Source of the DNA: Alteromonadaceae bacterium
GTDB lineage: Bacteria > Pseudomonadota > Gammaproteobacteria > Enterobacterales > Alteromonadaceae
Direction of reading: 5' to 3'
NCBI GenBank assembly: GCA_014872785.1
Contig: WKFJ01000061.1
Coordinates: 45,595 to 109,594, forward strand
Length of the DNA stretch: 64,000 nucleotides
How positions within the stretch are numbered: position 1 is the first letter of the stretch; every line of letters starts with the position of its first letter. Of this stretch, positions 38,790-47,504 are shown piece by piece. The translations under genes were made by a program, and so were the position numbers. The notes under the pieces were generated by a model that saw only the letters and a list, made by a program, of their open reading frames with translations, had not been told where the DNA came from and ran no database searches.

Positions 38790-39548
38790 TTACCTTGGTA
38801 TCCGATAAGCAAAAATATTCACTTGGCAATCAAAATAACCCGCGGGAACTCGATTTACCAAGGGGGAACGACGTTTGTTGACTTGGTGAAGGTGATAACG
38901 GAATCCGTGTTTTTCCATTAGCGACAACATGCGAGCAAGTTGCTGTTCACTAGTAGGTTCTGAATGATATTCGAAGATCAAATTATGGATCTTTGGGAGA
39001 TGCTCCTCTATTGTGGGGAAGACCACATTTTCACTTCCCTCAATATCCATTTTAAGCAAATCAATCTGCTCGAATTGTTGCAATTCTCGACTAAAATCCA
39101 CTGCTTTTACGAGAGTTTTAGCAGCACTATCCATATGTCCAGCGTCAGTACCTGTAGACAGAAAGCCCAGTTTTGATTCTTCGTTCCAAGCGGCTTCATT
39201 TTTTGACACCACATTGGAAATCTCATTCTGTCTTAAATTCCGCTGCATATAATCAAAAATAACCGGATCAGCTTCATAGGCAACAATATGTGCTGTTGGG
39301 TATTGTTTTGCGAAAAACAGACTCGCCAACCCTATATTTGCCCCGACATCCAGAATAACAGGCTCCTCACTATTGGCCTTAAATAGATATTGACGCTCGA
39401 GGAAAATGTCTCTCACCTGGGACAAAAAACTGGCAGCATCAGGAATATCAATTGTCAGATCAGCAAAATTGATTCCGGCAACAGGTTGCTTTCTAGGGAC
39501 GTCTACATACTCCCGCATAAGTATTTTAAATTGTTCACTATCTATCAT
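38790..39548 (-). CDS. FkbM-family methyltransferase
   Basis: 252 residues with VILDVGANIGLASLFFAKQYPTAHIVAYEADPVIFDYMQRNL (SAM motif I and II) and IDLLKMDIEGSENVVFPTIEEHL, the FkbM signature. These enzymes O-methylate sugars and other natural products. It starts 3 bases after the upstream stop and lies between two glycosyltransferases, in keeping with methylation of a glycan sugar. Confidence 0.87.
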   Translation of the reverse strand: MIDSEQFKILMREYVDVPRKQPVAGINFADLTIDIPDAASFLSQVRDIFLERQYLFKANSEEPVILDVGANIGLASLFFAKQYPTAHIVAYEADPVIFDYMQRNLRQNEISNVVSKNEAAWNEESKLGFLSTGTDAGHMDSAAKTLVKAVDFSRELQQFEQIDLLKMDIEGSENVVFPTIEEHLPKIHNLIFEYHSEPTSEQQLARMLSLMEKHGFRYHLHQVNKRRSPLVNRVPAGYFDCQVNIFAYRIPR

Positions 39549-39551
39549 TTG

Positions 39552-40412
39552 TCACCTAGAGTAAAAAGCATTTAACTTGGCTTCACACGTTGTATCTGGC
39601 GTATAACCATTAATTTCAGGGAAGTCCAATGGTCGAAAATCTTCACGATAACCGATTTCGTGCTCCTTCCAAACCCCACAATTTTGACCAGAGCCATCCA
39701 AACCGGTATTTCTCAACATGCTAAACTTGGGATATAGCGTCAGTTTGTTGTTGGCTACTTGCCAAGCCCCCCTTCGAATGCCCCAAATATCCAGTTTATT
39801 GTTAACAAACGCTCGTAATAAGCCACTTCTATCGTTGCCTGCAATGTTGAGTTTGTGTAAGAAGGTTTCATCTTTTAGTAGGTCTTCAAATAACTCACGA
39901 CGCCAATCAATAGACAGCCAATCATCCGCTTTCATGCACCACCCCCATGTAGAACTTCGAGTAGAAGCAAAGAGGTCATGGGAAGTATCGCTTAGGGTAT
40001 CAATAGGAGGGCTATATCCAGTGATGCAGCCAACATGAGGATTCGCTTGATAATGAAAAAATGCTTCATTCATGAAGACGAGGAAATTTGGATTCACAAG
40101 CATATCATCTTCAAGGACAATTGCGCCTTGAGACCTAGACATTACCTCAGTTACGGCGGAAATAACATTGCCAGCCAGTCCGATATTTTTAGGACGAACA
40201 GAAACGGAAATACTGTTGAAACCGGTAATCGATTCGACCACTTCCCGCACAGCTTTACAATTTTGGTCTTCAGTTGACTTCGCCCCGTCAACATAAACAA
40301 ATAAGTCGAACTCACTAGCTTCATGGCAGACCATCAAACTTGTCAATGTTGCTTGCAAGTGTTTAGGCCTGTTGTAAGCCGTGATAACTACTGGCAATCT
40401 TTGAGCAGCCAA
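39552..40412 (-). CDS. Glycosyltransferase family 2-like, GnT-I type
   Basis: 286 residues: LPVVITAYNRPKHLQATLTSL, VSVRPKNIGLAGNVISAVTEV, and the metal-binding GAIVLEDDMLVNPNFLVFM. It continues through STRSSTWGWCMKADDW and ends in a segment also seen in GnT-I-like proteins. The start is TTG, with AGGGAG 9 bases upstream, and the gene follows the preceding one by a single base. Donor and acceptor are unknown. Confidence 0.8.
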   Translation of the reverse strand: MAAQRLPVVITAYNRPKHLQATLTSLMVCHEASEFDLFVYVDGAKSTEDQNCKAVREVVESITGFNSISVSVRPKNIGLAGNVISAVTEVMSRSQGAIVLEDDMLVNPNFLVFMNEAFFHYQANPHVGCITGYSPPIDTLSDTSHDLFASTRSSTWGWCMKADDWLSIDWRRELFEDLLKDETFLHKLNIAGNDRSGLLRAFVNNKLDIWGIRRGAWQVANNKLTLYPKFSMLRNTGLDGSGQNCGVWKEHEIGYREDFRPLDFPEINGYTPDTTCEAKLNAFYSR

Positions 40413-40413
40413 T

Positions 40414-41517
40414 TCACGACTCCCTAAGTAACAAAATTTGATGGGAATCTAACCCCAAGCCGTACTTCAAATAAAACTCGATTTGCTTCACAAAAGAAAA
40501 GGATGCCACTATTACTCTTACGTTTGAGGAATATTCAATTGAGTCAGGCGACTCAACACTAACGCCATCGACTTCAAAAGGACTTTTTTTTGCCTGGCGA
40601 TCGACCACTTTTTTTATTGCGCTACCTTTTTCCTCTTGAACCAAGCTTTGCATTAGTTTTTGCCCAACTTCTCCATATCCGTAAATCACCCATTCATTGC
40701 CTTCTTTCAATAGATTAGGGAGTTGTTTAGTCTCGATTGATTTGCTCAATGTCCATGATTTACGCCAGGTTTGAGCCAGCGAGCCAAATACCCCTGGACG
40801 CCACAGCAATCCGAGTTTGGCGAGATTCCTCAACGTTCCAAACAATAGAGCAAGCTTGCTAGGTTGTTTACAAATGTCCTTAACTGGCGAGTTTAAACTA
40901 AGGTTTAACCATGACAAAACTTCATCCTGGTAAACACCTTCATCATTATTTTCAAAAGTGTATCGGTCGTGCTCTAAGTTGGATATTCTGACAAAGTTGA
41001 ATTGTAATAACCCATCTTTGTAAAAGTGTTGTAATAAGATTTGCTGTAGTCTGCATGTGGCCCACCAATGTAAAGAATCGAAACGCGTGTCGTACGGCAA
41101 CACTTTCCTTTCCATTACTACATCTTTTCTGAAAGCCATTAATTGCTCATCATTAAAGGTAAAATTTTATACTCTGAACAAGGGGTAACTTAGTACGGCT
41201 GATACAGTCCTATCAAAAACCGGTACGGCCACCTTGGGTTGGAACATTCTTAATCCAGCTTCAAAGGTGTCCCAATCCCCATGATAGAACTCTAAGTCAT
41301 CATCAGCGTAAACTATGTAGTCAAAATCTGAGTGAGACTCTAAAGCCAGCTCAAGAAGCCGATTTCGTCCCTCAGCCCACGTAGAATTTGGGAAAAAAGT
41401 AGCACCATCCAATGGCTCATCATAAGTTAAAAAGAAAGCATCACAGTCTTTTCTTTTAGAAAGGTGCATGTAACCACTAACTAACTTTGCTTGTCCCTGT
41501 ACTAGGTAAATAATCAT
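40414..41517 (-). pseudogene. GT-A-type protein with C-terminal Rossmann module, in-frame TAA stop
   Basis: The frame starts with ATG at 41517 and encodes a GT-A-like region (YIVYADDDLEFYHGDWDTFEAGL). It meets TAA at 41169-41167, after SYPLFRV, and continues in the same frame as NFTFNDEQLMAFRKDVV, LPYDTRFDSLHWWATCRLQ. A nucleotide-binding module (VIYGYGEVGQKLMQSL) comes at the C-terminus. Without the stop it would be about 367 residues. A CAA to TAA change would restore Gln. This is the second nonsense-broken gene within 6 kb. Confidence 0.78.
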
Positions 41518-41543
41518 TCAAAGCACACTATTAATTTGAGAAT

Positions 41544-42707
41544 CTATTTTTGTACCCATGATGACTTGCAGGGAATTTTAGTTTTGTCAGCCCTATGCGC
41601 AAATTTGTTAGCAATGCCAACGACTTCTTCTAGTAAGCCTTCCGCTAATTTTGTTGGTTCCAAACCATCTTTCAAAAAACATTCATTTACTACATGAAGC
41701 TCATTCTCTTCCGCTTCTTTGCGAGGATTGCTCACGTATTCAATGTTTGCACCTGTAATTTTACCGACCAACTGCGCCAGATCTCTAACTCTATGAGTCT
41801 CCGTCATTTGATTGTAAATCTTTACCCTATCCCCTTTTGAAGGTGGATTATCTAGCGCAATTTGAATGCACCGAACGGTGTCTTGGATATGTATAAAGGC
41901 TCTAGTCTGGCCACCTGTACCGTGTACTGTAAGTGGATAGTCAACTGCTGCTTGCATTAAAAACCGGTTGAGCACTGTTCCGTAATCACCATCGTAATCA
42001 AAACGATTTACTAAGTCCTCGTGCATTTTTGTTTCTTGTGTCTGGGTACCCCAAACAATGCCTTGGTGTAAATCCGTCACTTTTAATTGGTCATTTTTGT
42101 TGTAGAAATAGAAAAATAACTGATCTTGAGTTTTGGTCATGTGGTAAATACTGCCCGGATGAGCAGGATACAGAATCTCCATTTCGGCTTCTACATCGTT
42201 CTCAGAGATCTGCACTTCTAAATATCCCTCTGGAATTTTCATACCAGCAGTGCCATAACCATAAACCCCCATAGTTCCGAGATGAACCAGGTGAATATCA
42301 AGTCCAGAGTCTACAATGGCCGCACATACGTTGTTGGTCGCATTGAGATTGTTATTTACTGTGTATCTCTTATGGCCACTAGACTTCATTGAATATGGCG
42401 CTGCTCTTTGCTCTGCAAAATGTACAATAGCGTCTGGTTTGAAATCGTGCAGAAGCTTTAAAAACTTGTCATATTCAAGCGCCACATCAACATTGTGAAA
42501 ATCAATAGATTTTCCTGATACCTTTTGCCATGACTCAAGTCGATGATGTATTGGCTTTATCGGCGTAAGAGATTCTACTTCTAACTCAACGTCAATTTTG
42601 CGGCGAGACAAGTTATCAACTATCGCAACCTGATGACCCAAATTTGATAAGTGTAGGCTAGTAGGCCAACCGCAAAAGCCGTCGCCTCCCAAAATAAGTA
42701 CTTTCAT
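41544..42707 (-). CDS. UDP-sulfoquinovose synthase-like (SqdB/SQD1)
   Basis: 387 residues. SQD1 makes UDP-sulfoquinovose from UDP-glucose and sulfite. The match to the plant and cyanobacterial enzyme is specific: GGDGFCGWPTSLHLSNLGH, VDNLSRR, HFAEQRAAPYSM, HLGTMGVYG (Thr145), YHMTK (Tyr188 and Lys192), TDLHQGIVWGTQTQET and LTVHGTGGQTRAFIHIQDTVRCIQIA. The likely role here is a sulfonated sugar for the glycan. Photosynthetic sulfolipid synthesis is unlikely since no sqdX or sqdD gene is nearby. It heads the broken glycosyltransferase gene. Confidence 0.87.
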   Translation of the reverse strand: MKVLILGGDGFCGWPTSLHLSNLGHQVAIVDNLSRRKIDVELEVESLTPIKPIHHRLESWQKVSGKSIDFHNVDVALEYDKFLKLLHDFKPDAIVHFAEQRAAPYSMKSSGHKRYTVNNNLNATNNVCAAIVDSGLDIHLVHLGTMGVYGYGTAGMKIPEGYLEVQISENDVEAEMEILYPAHPGSIYHMTKTQDQLFFYFYNKNDQLKVTDLHQGIVWGTQTQETKMHEDLVNRFDYDGDYGTVLNRFLMQAAVDYPLTVHGTGGQTRAFIHIQDTVRCIQIALDNPPSKGDRVKIYNQMTETHRVRDLAQLVGKITGANIEYVSNPRKEAEENELHVVNECFLKDGLEPTKLAEGLLEEVVGIANKFAHRADKTKIPCKSSWVQK

Positions 42708-42724
42708 ATTTAACTTCTAACCTT

Positions 42725-43696
42725 TTAAACAAGACAAAAAAATGATAAACCAAATTTTTTACCTTTTGTGGCACTATTTATGCCACGTTCCATGATATAA
42801 GCTTTAAAACCTTGCCACCCAAAACGTCTACACAAACTACGTAAACGTATATCCCATATTTTTTCAATTTCCCTGCTATTCTCTGTATCGGCAGCTTTTA
42901 GTTTATTTGAAACTTTGTTGACCAGTGCACTTACTTTTCTCAAATCATTTAAATGTGCTTCTTCTGGCCAAATGAGGTCTGCCAAAGTCTGATTGTCTAC
43001 TTCAACAGACCATTGCGCGAGGAATTTTTGCACCGCTTTTAAATGATTTTTTCGTTGTCGTGAATTATTTACCCGACTCTCTTGACCTGGATGTTGCCTG
43101 TAACTAAATAAAACCTCAGGTATGTTCTTTAGATTACCGAATTGAGATAACTTGTACCAAAAGAGAAAGTCTGCCGCGCCTGCAAATTCCTTTTCAAATC
43201 TAAGACCTGTAACCTCCAATACTGAACGTCTTATCATGGCGCAAGGATTAGCGAATACATTGACGAGCGTAAGATAGGCAGCTATTTCAGAGCTAGATTC
43301 TGGAGGATATACTTTGATATCAGAATCGGTAAACTTGTACGCTGTGCTACATGCAGCTAATCCATTTTCTATATCCATCACCTTAACTTGTTTACTAAGG
43401 CGGTTGGGATGATAAATGTCATCCGCATCTGCAATTGCTAAATATTCTGACGTTGCAAGGTCAAAAAGGTGGTTACGACAAAAAATAATTCCACGGTTCT
43501 GTTGATTTTTTATCAATTTTATTTTTGGATGAAGTTTGGCCATCTCCTGCAAAATATCTCCACTACGGTCTGAAGAACCATCGTCGAGCGCAAGTATTTC
43601 AAAGTCTTGATAGTCTTGTTCCAGCAGAGATCTCAGCGTGTCGGTTAAAAAACGCTCGCAATTATAAACTGGTAATAATACTTGTACTTTAGCCAA
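42725..43696 (-). CDS. Glycosyltransferase family 2
   Basis: 323 residues, GT-A fold: VQVLLPVYNCERFLTDTLRSLLEQDYQDFEILALDDGSSD, NRGIIFCRNHLFDLATSEYLAIADADDIYHPNRLSKQ (DxD), and a C-terminal helical tail. It starts with TTG. It is one of three related family 2 enzymes (with 43769-44728 and 45992-46942) that, with the mutase, form a glycan assembly group. Confidence 0.85.
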   Translation of the reverse strand: MAKVQVLLPVYNCERFLTDTLRSLLEQDYQDFEILALDDGSSDRSGDILQEMAKLHPKIKLIKNQQNRGIIFCRNHLFDLATSEYLAIADADDIYHPNRLSKQVKVMDIENGLAACSTAYKFTDSDIKVYPPESSSEIAAYLTLVNVFANPCAMIRRSVLEVTGLRFEKEFAGAADFLFWYKLSQFGNLKNIPEVLFSYRQHPGQESRVNNSRQRKNHLKAVQKFLAQWSVEVDNQTLADLIWPEEAHLNDLRKVSALVNKVSNKLKAADTENSREIEKIWDIRLRSLCRRFGWQGFKAYIMERGINSATKGKKFGLSFFCLV

Positions 43697-43768
43697 GGAT
43701 TACATCCGCGTTTATTTGGCAAGATCTTTCCTTTATGCGCTGCCTTAAGCCCCGGATATATAAATGAA

Positions 43769-44728
43769 TCAAAGAAAGCAAAACCATCCCTCAGTATCAG
43801 AGTATTCCCTATAAACAGACATAGCTCGTTTGTTAGACTGCTTACGACACAGCAAGAGCCATTTTTCCTCTATCGCCAAATAGGCATCGTTCAATTTAGT
43901 TTGATAACAACGTCTAAGGCGCTGCTTCCACTTTCCTACCTTTTCGAGTGTAATGCTGTCTAATTGATCATTCATGTCAATGAAATAGTAATGTAGGGTC
44001 AACTCTTCTTCACTAACGACACCGCAAAATGACTCAACATAATTTTTAATGATTTTGCGATACAGTTTCATTTGCCGCTCTTTCCGAATAGAACTCGTTT
44101 GCTGTTCGTGCATTCGATAATACGTCATTACCTTAGGAATATTAGCAAACACATAATTGGGTTTTTCTATAACAATTCGGCACCACAATTCAGTATCTTC
44201 AACATTGTCATAGGCACTGTCATAGTTAAACTCTTCATACAGTGCTTTTCTCACCAAAATCGAATTATGTGGCACTCCATTGCTTCTAAATAAAAACAGC
44301 GCTTTGATGAATTCATCGGCTTGACGGTAATGCCAAACCGTATCCTGAGCACCAAATAACTGTATCCACGAGCCTACAATCTGTACATTTTTATGCTCTT
44401 CGAGATAGTTTTTTTGTTCGGCAATTCGTGTAGGTAACGCGATGTCGTCGCTATCCATGCGAGCAATATATCGCCCTTTTGCCATTTCGATACCAGTATT
44501 TAAGGCTTTACTGATCCCTCCATTTTCTGGCATTTGGATGAGCTTAACTCTACTGTCTACTTTTGATATTTGCTCAATACAAAAAGCAGAGTTATCACTT
44601 GAACCATCGTCCACACACAAAATTTCTATGTTCTGATACGTTTGTTTACGGATGCTGTGAAGTGTCTCCTCTATGTGTTTTTCGGAGTTATATACCGGAA
44701 TAACTACACTTATAAGCTCAGAAGACAT
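43769..44728 (-). CDS. Glycosyltransferase family 2
   Basis: 319 residues: ISVVIPVYNSEKHIEETLHSIRKQTYQNIEILCVDDGSSDNS, NGGISKALNTGIEMAKGRYIARMDSDDIALPTRIAEQ, and a terminal helical region with WLLLCRKQSNKRAM. Its start overlaps the end of the UDP-galactopyranose mutase gene by 11 bases. A galactofuranosyl transfer is possible from this coupling, but the sequence alone does not show it. Confidence 0.85.
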   Translation of the reverse strand: MSSELISVVIPVYNSEKHIEETLHSIRKQTYQNIEILCVDDGSSDNSAFCIEQISKVDSRVKLIQMPENGGISKALNTGIEMAKGRYIARMDSDDIALPTRIAEQKNYLEEHKNVQIVGSWIQLFGAQDTVWHYRQADEFIKALFLFRSNGVPHNSILVRKALYEEFNYDSAYDNVEDTELWCRIVIEKPNYVFANIPKVMTYYRMHEQQTSSIRKERQMKLYRKIIKNYVESFCGVVSEEELTLHYYFIDMNDQLDSITLEKVGKWKQRLRRCYQTKLNDAYLAIEEKWLLLCRKQSNKRAMSVYREYSDTEGWFCFL

Positions 44729-45902
44729 TAGAAATCTTCCGAAATGTGGTTAGCGCATTGGCAATAGCGTCATCCATGTTGAAATACTTATAATCTGCTA
44801 ATCGGCCAATATAGGTTAACTTTTTAAATTTATTGGCCAACGCAGCGTATGCCTGGTGTTTAGTCTGATTTCCCTCGTTGAATACCGGGTAATAAGGCAC
44901 ATTTTTAGTAGCATCTAAACGGTCATAGTCTTGAGGGTATTCACGTACGATGGTGGTGTGATCACTTTCAACGGGTAGTATGTGTTTAAATTCGGTAATT
45001 CTAGTGAATTGGTGTTCATTCGGATAATTGACCGTCGTATTGGGCTGAAATTGCTTTTGCGCCAATGTTTCAAAGTCAAATTTCAGTGAGCGATACGGTA
45101 ATTCGCCAAACCTGTAGCCAAATAGCTGGTCGAGCATCCCTGTAAAAATAAGTCGTCCTTCGAACTCATTATCGGAAATTTTGATGGTGCTAGTCGATTC
45201 GTCAAATTCGAAAAGACCTATACCATCGAATCCAAGCTTCACACTGATATTAGGGTGAGACAATATTCTTTCAAATACCTTAGTATAACCATTGACAGGT
45301 ATTGCTTGATAACTGTCGTGAAAGTATCGATTATCGTGTGAAATAACTACTGGGACTCTGGCTGTCACTGCTGGCGAGATTTGTTTTGGTGAACATCCCC
45401 ATTGCTTAGTCGTATAATTGACAAAAAACTTTTCATATACGAGCGTTGCAAGTTCTTTCAAAAGTGGCTCTTTAGTTTCCTTTAAATCTAGAATCGCAAC
45501 CTTGCCACCATATCCATAGTGTTGCACCAGAAGCCGCTCAATAGTTTTGGCCTTTTCTTCTGGATAAAGCAGATACAGAGTATTTAGATTGAATGGCAAT
45601 GGCACTAATTGTCCATCTATCGAAGCAAGCACCTCATGCTCATAACGATGCCATTTTGTAAACAGAGAAAGATAATCCCACACTTCTTTTTTGTTGGTAT
45701 GGAATAAATGTGGGCCATATTTATGTACAACCACCCCAAACTGATTCTTGTAATCGAAACAATTACCGCCTACGTGGTCCCGTTGCTCCAATACCAGTAC
45801 TTTTTTATTGCACTGTGATGCGAACCTTTCGGCAATGACTGCACCAGAAAAACCAGCACCTATTACTACGACGTCATATTTCCCGTTAATCGGGGTGCCC
45901 AT
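44718..45902 (-). CDS. glf: UDP-galactopyranose mutase
   Basis: A flavoenzyme that converts UDP-galactopyranose to UDP-galactofuranose. From the ATG at 45902 it has 394 residues, the usual size: FAD-binding VVVIGAGFSGAVIAERFA, LEQRDHVGGNCFDY, HKYGPHLFHTNKKEVWDYL, NYTTKQWG, and YFHDSYQAIPVNGYTKVFE. The frame is open upstream to 46019 but that would run into the previous gene. GalE at 14260 may provide its substrate. Galactofuranose in the glycan is inferred. Confidence 0.93.
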   Translation of the reverse strand: MGTPINGKYDVVVIGAGFSGAVIAERFASQCNKKVLVLEQRDHVGGNCFDYKNQFGVVVHKYGPHLFHTNKKEVWDYLSLFTKWHRYEHEVLASIDGQLVPLPFNLNTLYLLYPEEKAKTIERLLVQHYGYGGKVAILDLKETKEPLLKELATLVYEKFFVNYTTKQWGCSPKQISPAVTARVPVVISHDNRYFHDSYQAIPVNGYTKVFERILSHPNISVKLGFDGIGLFEFDESTSTIKISDNEFEGRLIFTGMLDQLFGYRFGELPYRSLKFDFETLAQKQFQPNTTVNYPNEHQFTRITEFKHILPVESDHTTIVREYPQDYDRLDATKNVPYYPVFNEGNQTKHQAYAALANKFKKLTYIGRLADYKYFNMDDAIANALTTFRKISNVF

Positions 45903-45991
45903 TACTACGCTCTCATTTTTTATTACAGCCTTTGTTACTTGTTTTATCGGCTGAGCTGTTATTATTTTAATTAGCGAAAACAGTGGGGAAT

Positions 45992-46942
45992 TTATCTGAA
46001 ACCCATGTACTCGTAACAATATTGAAAATTATCTGCGTTTTCAATTAGATACTGATGTCTTTGATCAAAATAATCAGAACCGTTGTCAGACAGCTCAATA
46101 AACTTTCGAAATCGAGTCTTATCTTCCAATTTTAAGAAGAATATCGCCGTCGCAAAATAGTAATGCGCAGCTCCTTCTAATATTACCGAGTTGCTTACTT
46201 TAAACTTTTTGGCATTCGATATAGCCTGGAGTTGATCATCCAGTACTTGTTGTCTTCTTTGGGTATTTTTTAATGTTTGGGCACCAAAACTATTGGCATG
46301 AATTCGATATCGCCCCAAAACACCGTCAATTCGACTTATGTATCCATCTAAGAATCCGGCATTTAGAATTTGATAGGGTTGATCCAGTATTATTTTACAC
46401 TTCTCATCAACGGTTTCGATTAAATTGTCATGTCGTCTATGCATTAAAGAGCTTGCTTGAAAAAAAGAGCCAAACTTCACTAAATGTTCAATAGAGGCAT
46501 GTTCTGGAATACGGTTCCTGTTGTAATAATCGCGGACATATTGACTCATAACACGGCCAGTCTCAGATTCAAAAACTTCTGAATCGTGGTACACCATACT
46601 GGTCGATGGGTGGTTATCCAGAAAATCTACCTGTGTTTGTAACTTGCCCGGCAGCGCTAAATCGTCTCCATCCATGTACGCGATATACTGGCCTTGCGCT
46701 CGTTGCAATAGCAGTTTCATATTTTTAGCAAGACGTTGGTTAACTTCGTTATTAATTAAAATAATTTTGCCCGGAAACGTCTCTTGGTAGCGCTTGATGA
46801 TGCTCAGGCTGTTATCAGTTGAACAATCGTTTGCCACGATCAATTCATAGTCGAAGTCGACAACTTGTGTTAGCAAGCTTGAAAGACAATCACCAATAAA
46901 GTCTTGCAGGTTGTATACGGGAATGATGACACTTAACTTCAT
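45992..46942 (-). CDS. Glycosyltransferase family 2
   Basis: 316 residues: LSVIIPVYNLQDFIGDCLSSLLTQVVDFDYELIVANDCSTDNS, NQRLAKNMKLLLQRAQGQYIAYMDGDDLALPGKLQTQ (DGDD) and HRRHDNLIE. A helical C-terminus follows. It lies 10 bases after pseH and 90 bases before the mutase start. Donor unknown; glycan elongation is likely. Confidence 0.85.
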   Translation of the reverse strand: MKLSVIIPVYNLQDFIGDCLSSLLTQVVDFDYELIVANDCSTDNSLSIIKRYQETFPGKIILINNEVNQRLAKNMKLLLQRAQGQYIAYMDGDDLALPGKLQTQVDFLDNHPSTSMVYHDSEVFESETGRVMSQYVRDYYNRNRIPEHASIEHLVKFGSFFQASSLMHRRHDNLIETVDEKCKIILDQPYQILNAGFLDGYISRIDGVLGRYRIHANSFGAQTLKNTQRRQQVLDDQLQAISNAKKFKVSNSVILEGAAHYYFATAIFFLKLEDKTRFRKFIELSDNGSDYFDQRHQYLIENADNFQYCYEYMGFR

Positions 46943-46952
46943 ATTGTACAGC

Positions 46953-47489
46953 CTATTCGAATGTCGCCGTCATTTTATGGAAACGCTTTTTTGATTGCCA
47001 AATGGCTTTGTCTAAACGCAGAGATTTCAAAATTCGCGTTTGTCCATCTTTGGTAAAAGTCGTCTGCTTTGCGATGTCTTCAACATAACCATGTAAAGCA
47101 TGCAGTTTTAAGACGACTTTGTTTTCAGCTACAACCTCAGCAATTAGGTTATTGATTGGAGTGTTGGCAAAAACATGATTATACAAATAGGGCGGAATCA
47201 TCCCGCCCAAATTAGCAAAATTCATGTCTCCAACATAAAACGCCCACTCTGCAGTCTCTGTGACTTCGTTTATGTTTGTTAAGTTTATGACGCCAATGGA
47301 GTGCCCTTGGATTGAGTCTACTATCCAGTAATGGCAGTCGCTCCTTGTCGATACGGTGTTGAACCAGTGTTCCTGAGTCGCTAAGTCGTGACTAACATCT
47401 GAAATCATAAAGCGAGAAACAAACTCTGAACTTCGCCATTGCAGCACTAGTGGCATATCCGCTAACTGCATTCTTCTGAACCTAAACAA
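46953..47489 (-). CDS. pseH: PseH-like GNAT N-acetyltransferase
   Basis: 178 residues of the GNAT type: FRFRRMQLADMPLVLQWRSSEFVSRFM, HYWIVDSIQGHSIGVINLTNI, AEWAFYVGDMNFANLGGMIPPYLYNHVF. The pattern is like PseH, which acetylates the 4-amino group of UDP-4-amino-4,6-dideoxy-beta-L-AltNAc in pseudaminic acid synthesis. The start is a TTG; the ATG at 47471 would cut into the first strand. All other Pse enzymes are in the same operon, which supports the name. Confidence 0.65.
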   Translation of the reverse strand: MFRFRRMQLADMPLVLQWRSSEFVSRFMISDVSHDLATQEHWFNTVSTRSDCHYWIVDSIQGHSIGVINLTNINEVTETAEWAFYVGDMNFANLGGMIPPYLYNHVFANTPINNLIAEVVAENKVVLKLHALHGYVEDIAKQTTFTKDGQTRILKSLRLDKAIWQSKKRFHKMTATFE

Positions 47490-47504
47490 ACGAACTGTCC
47501 TGCA

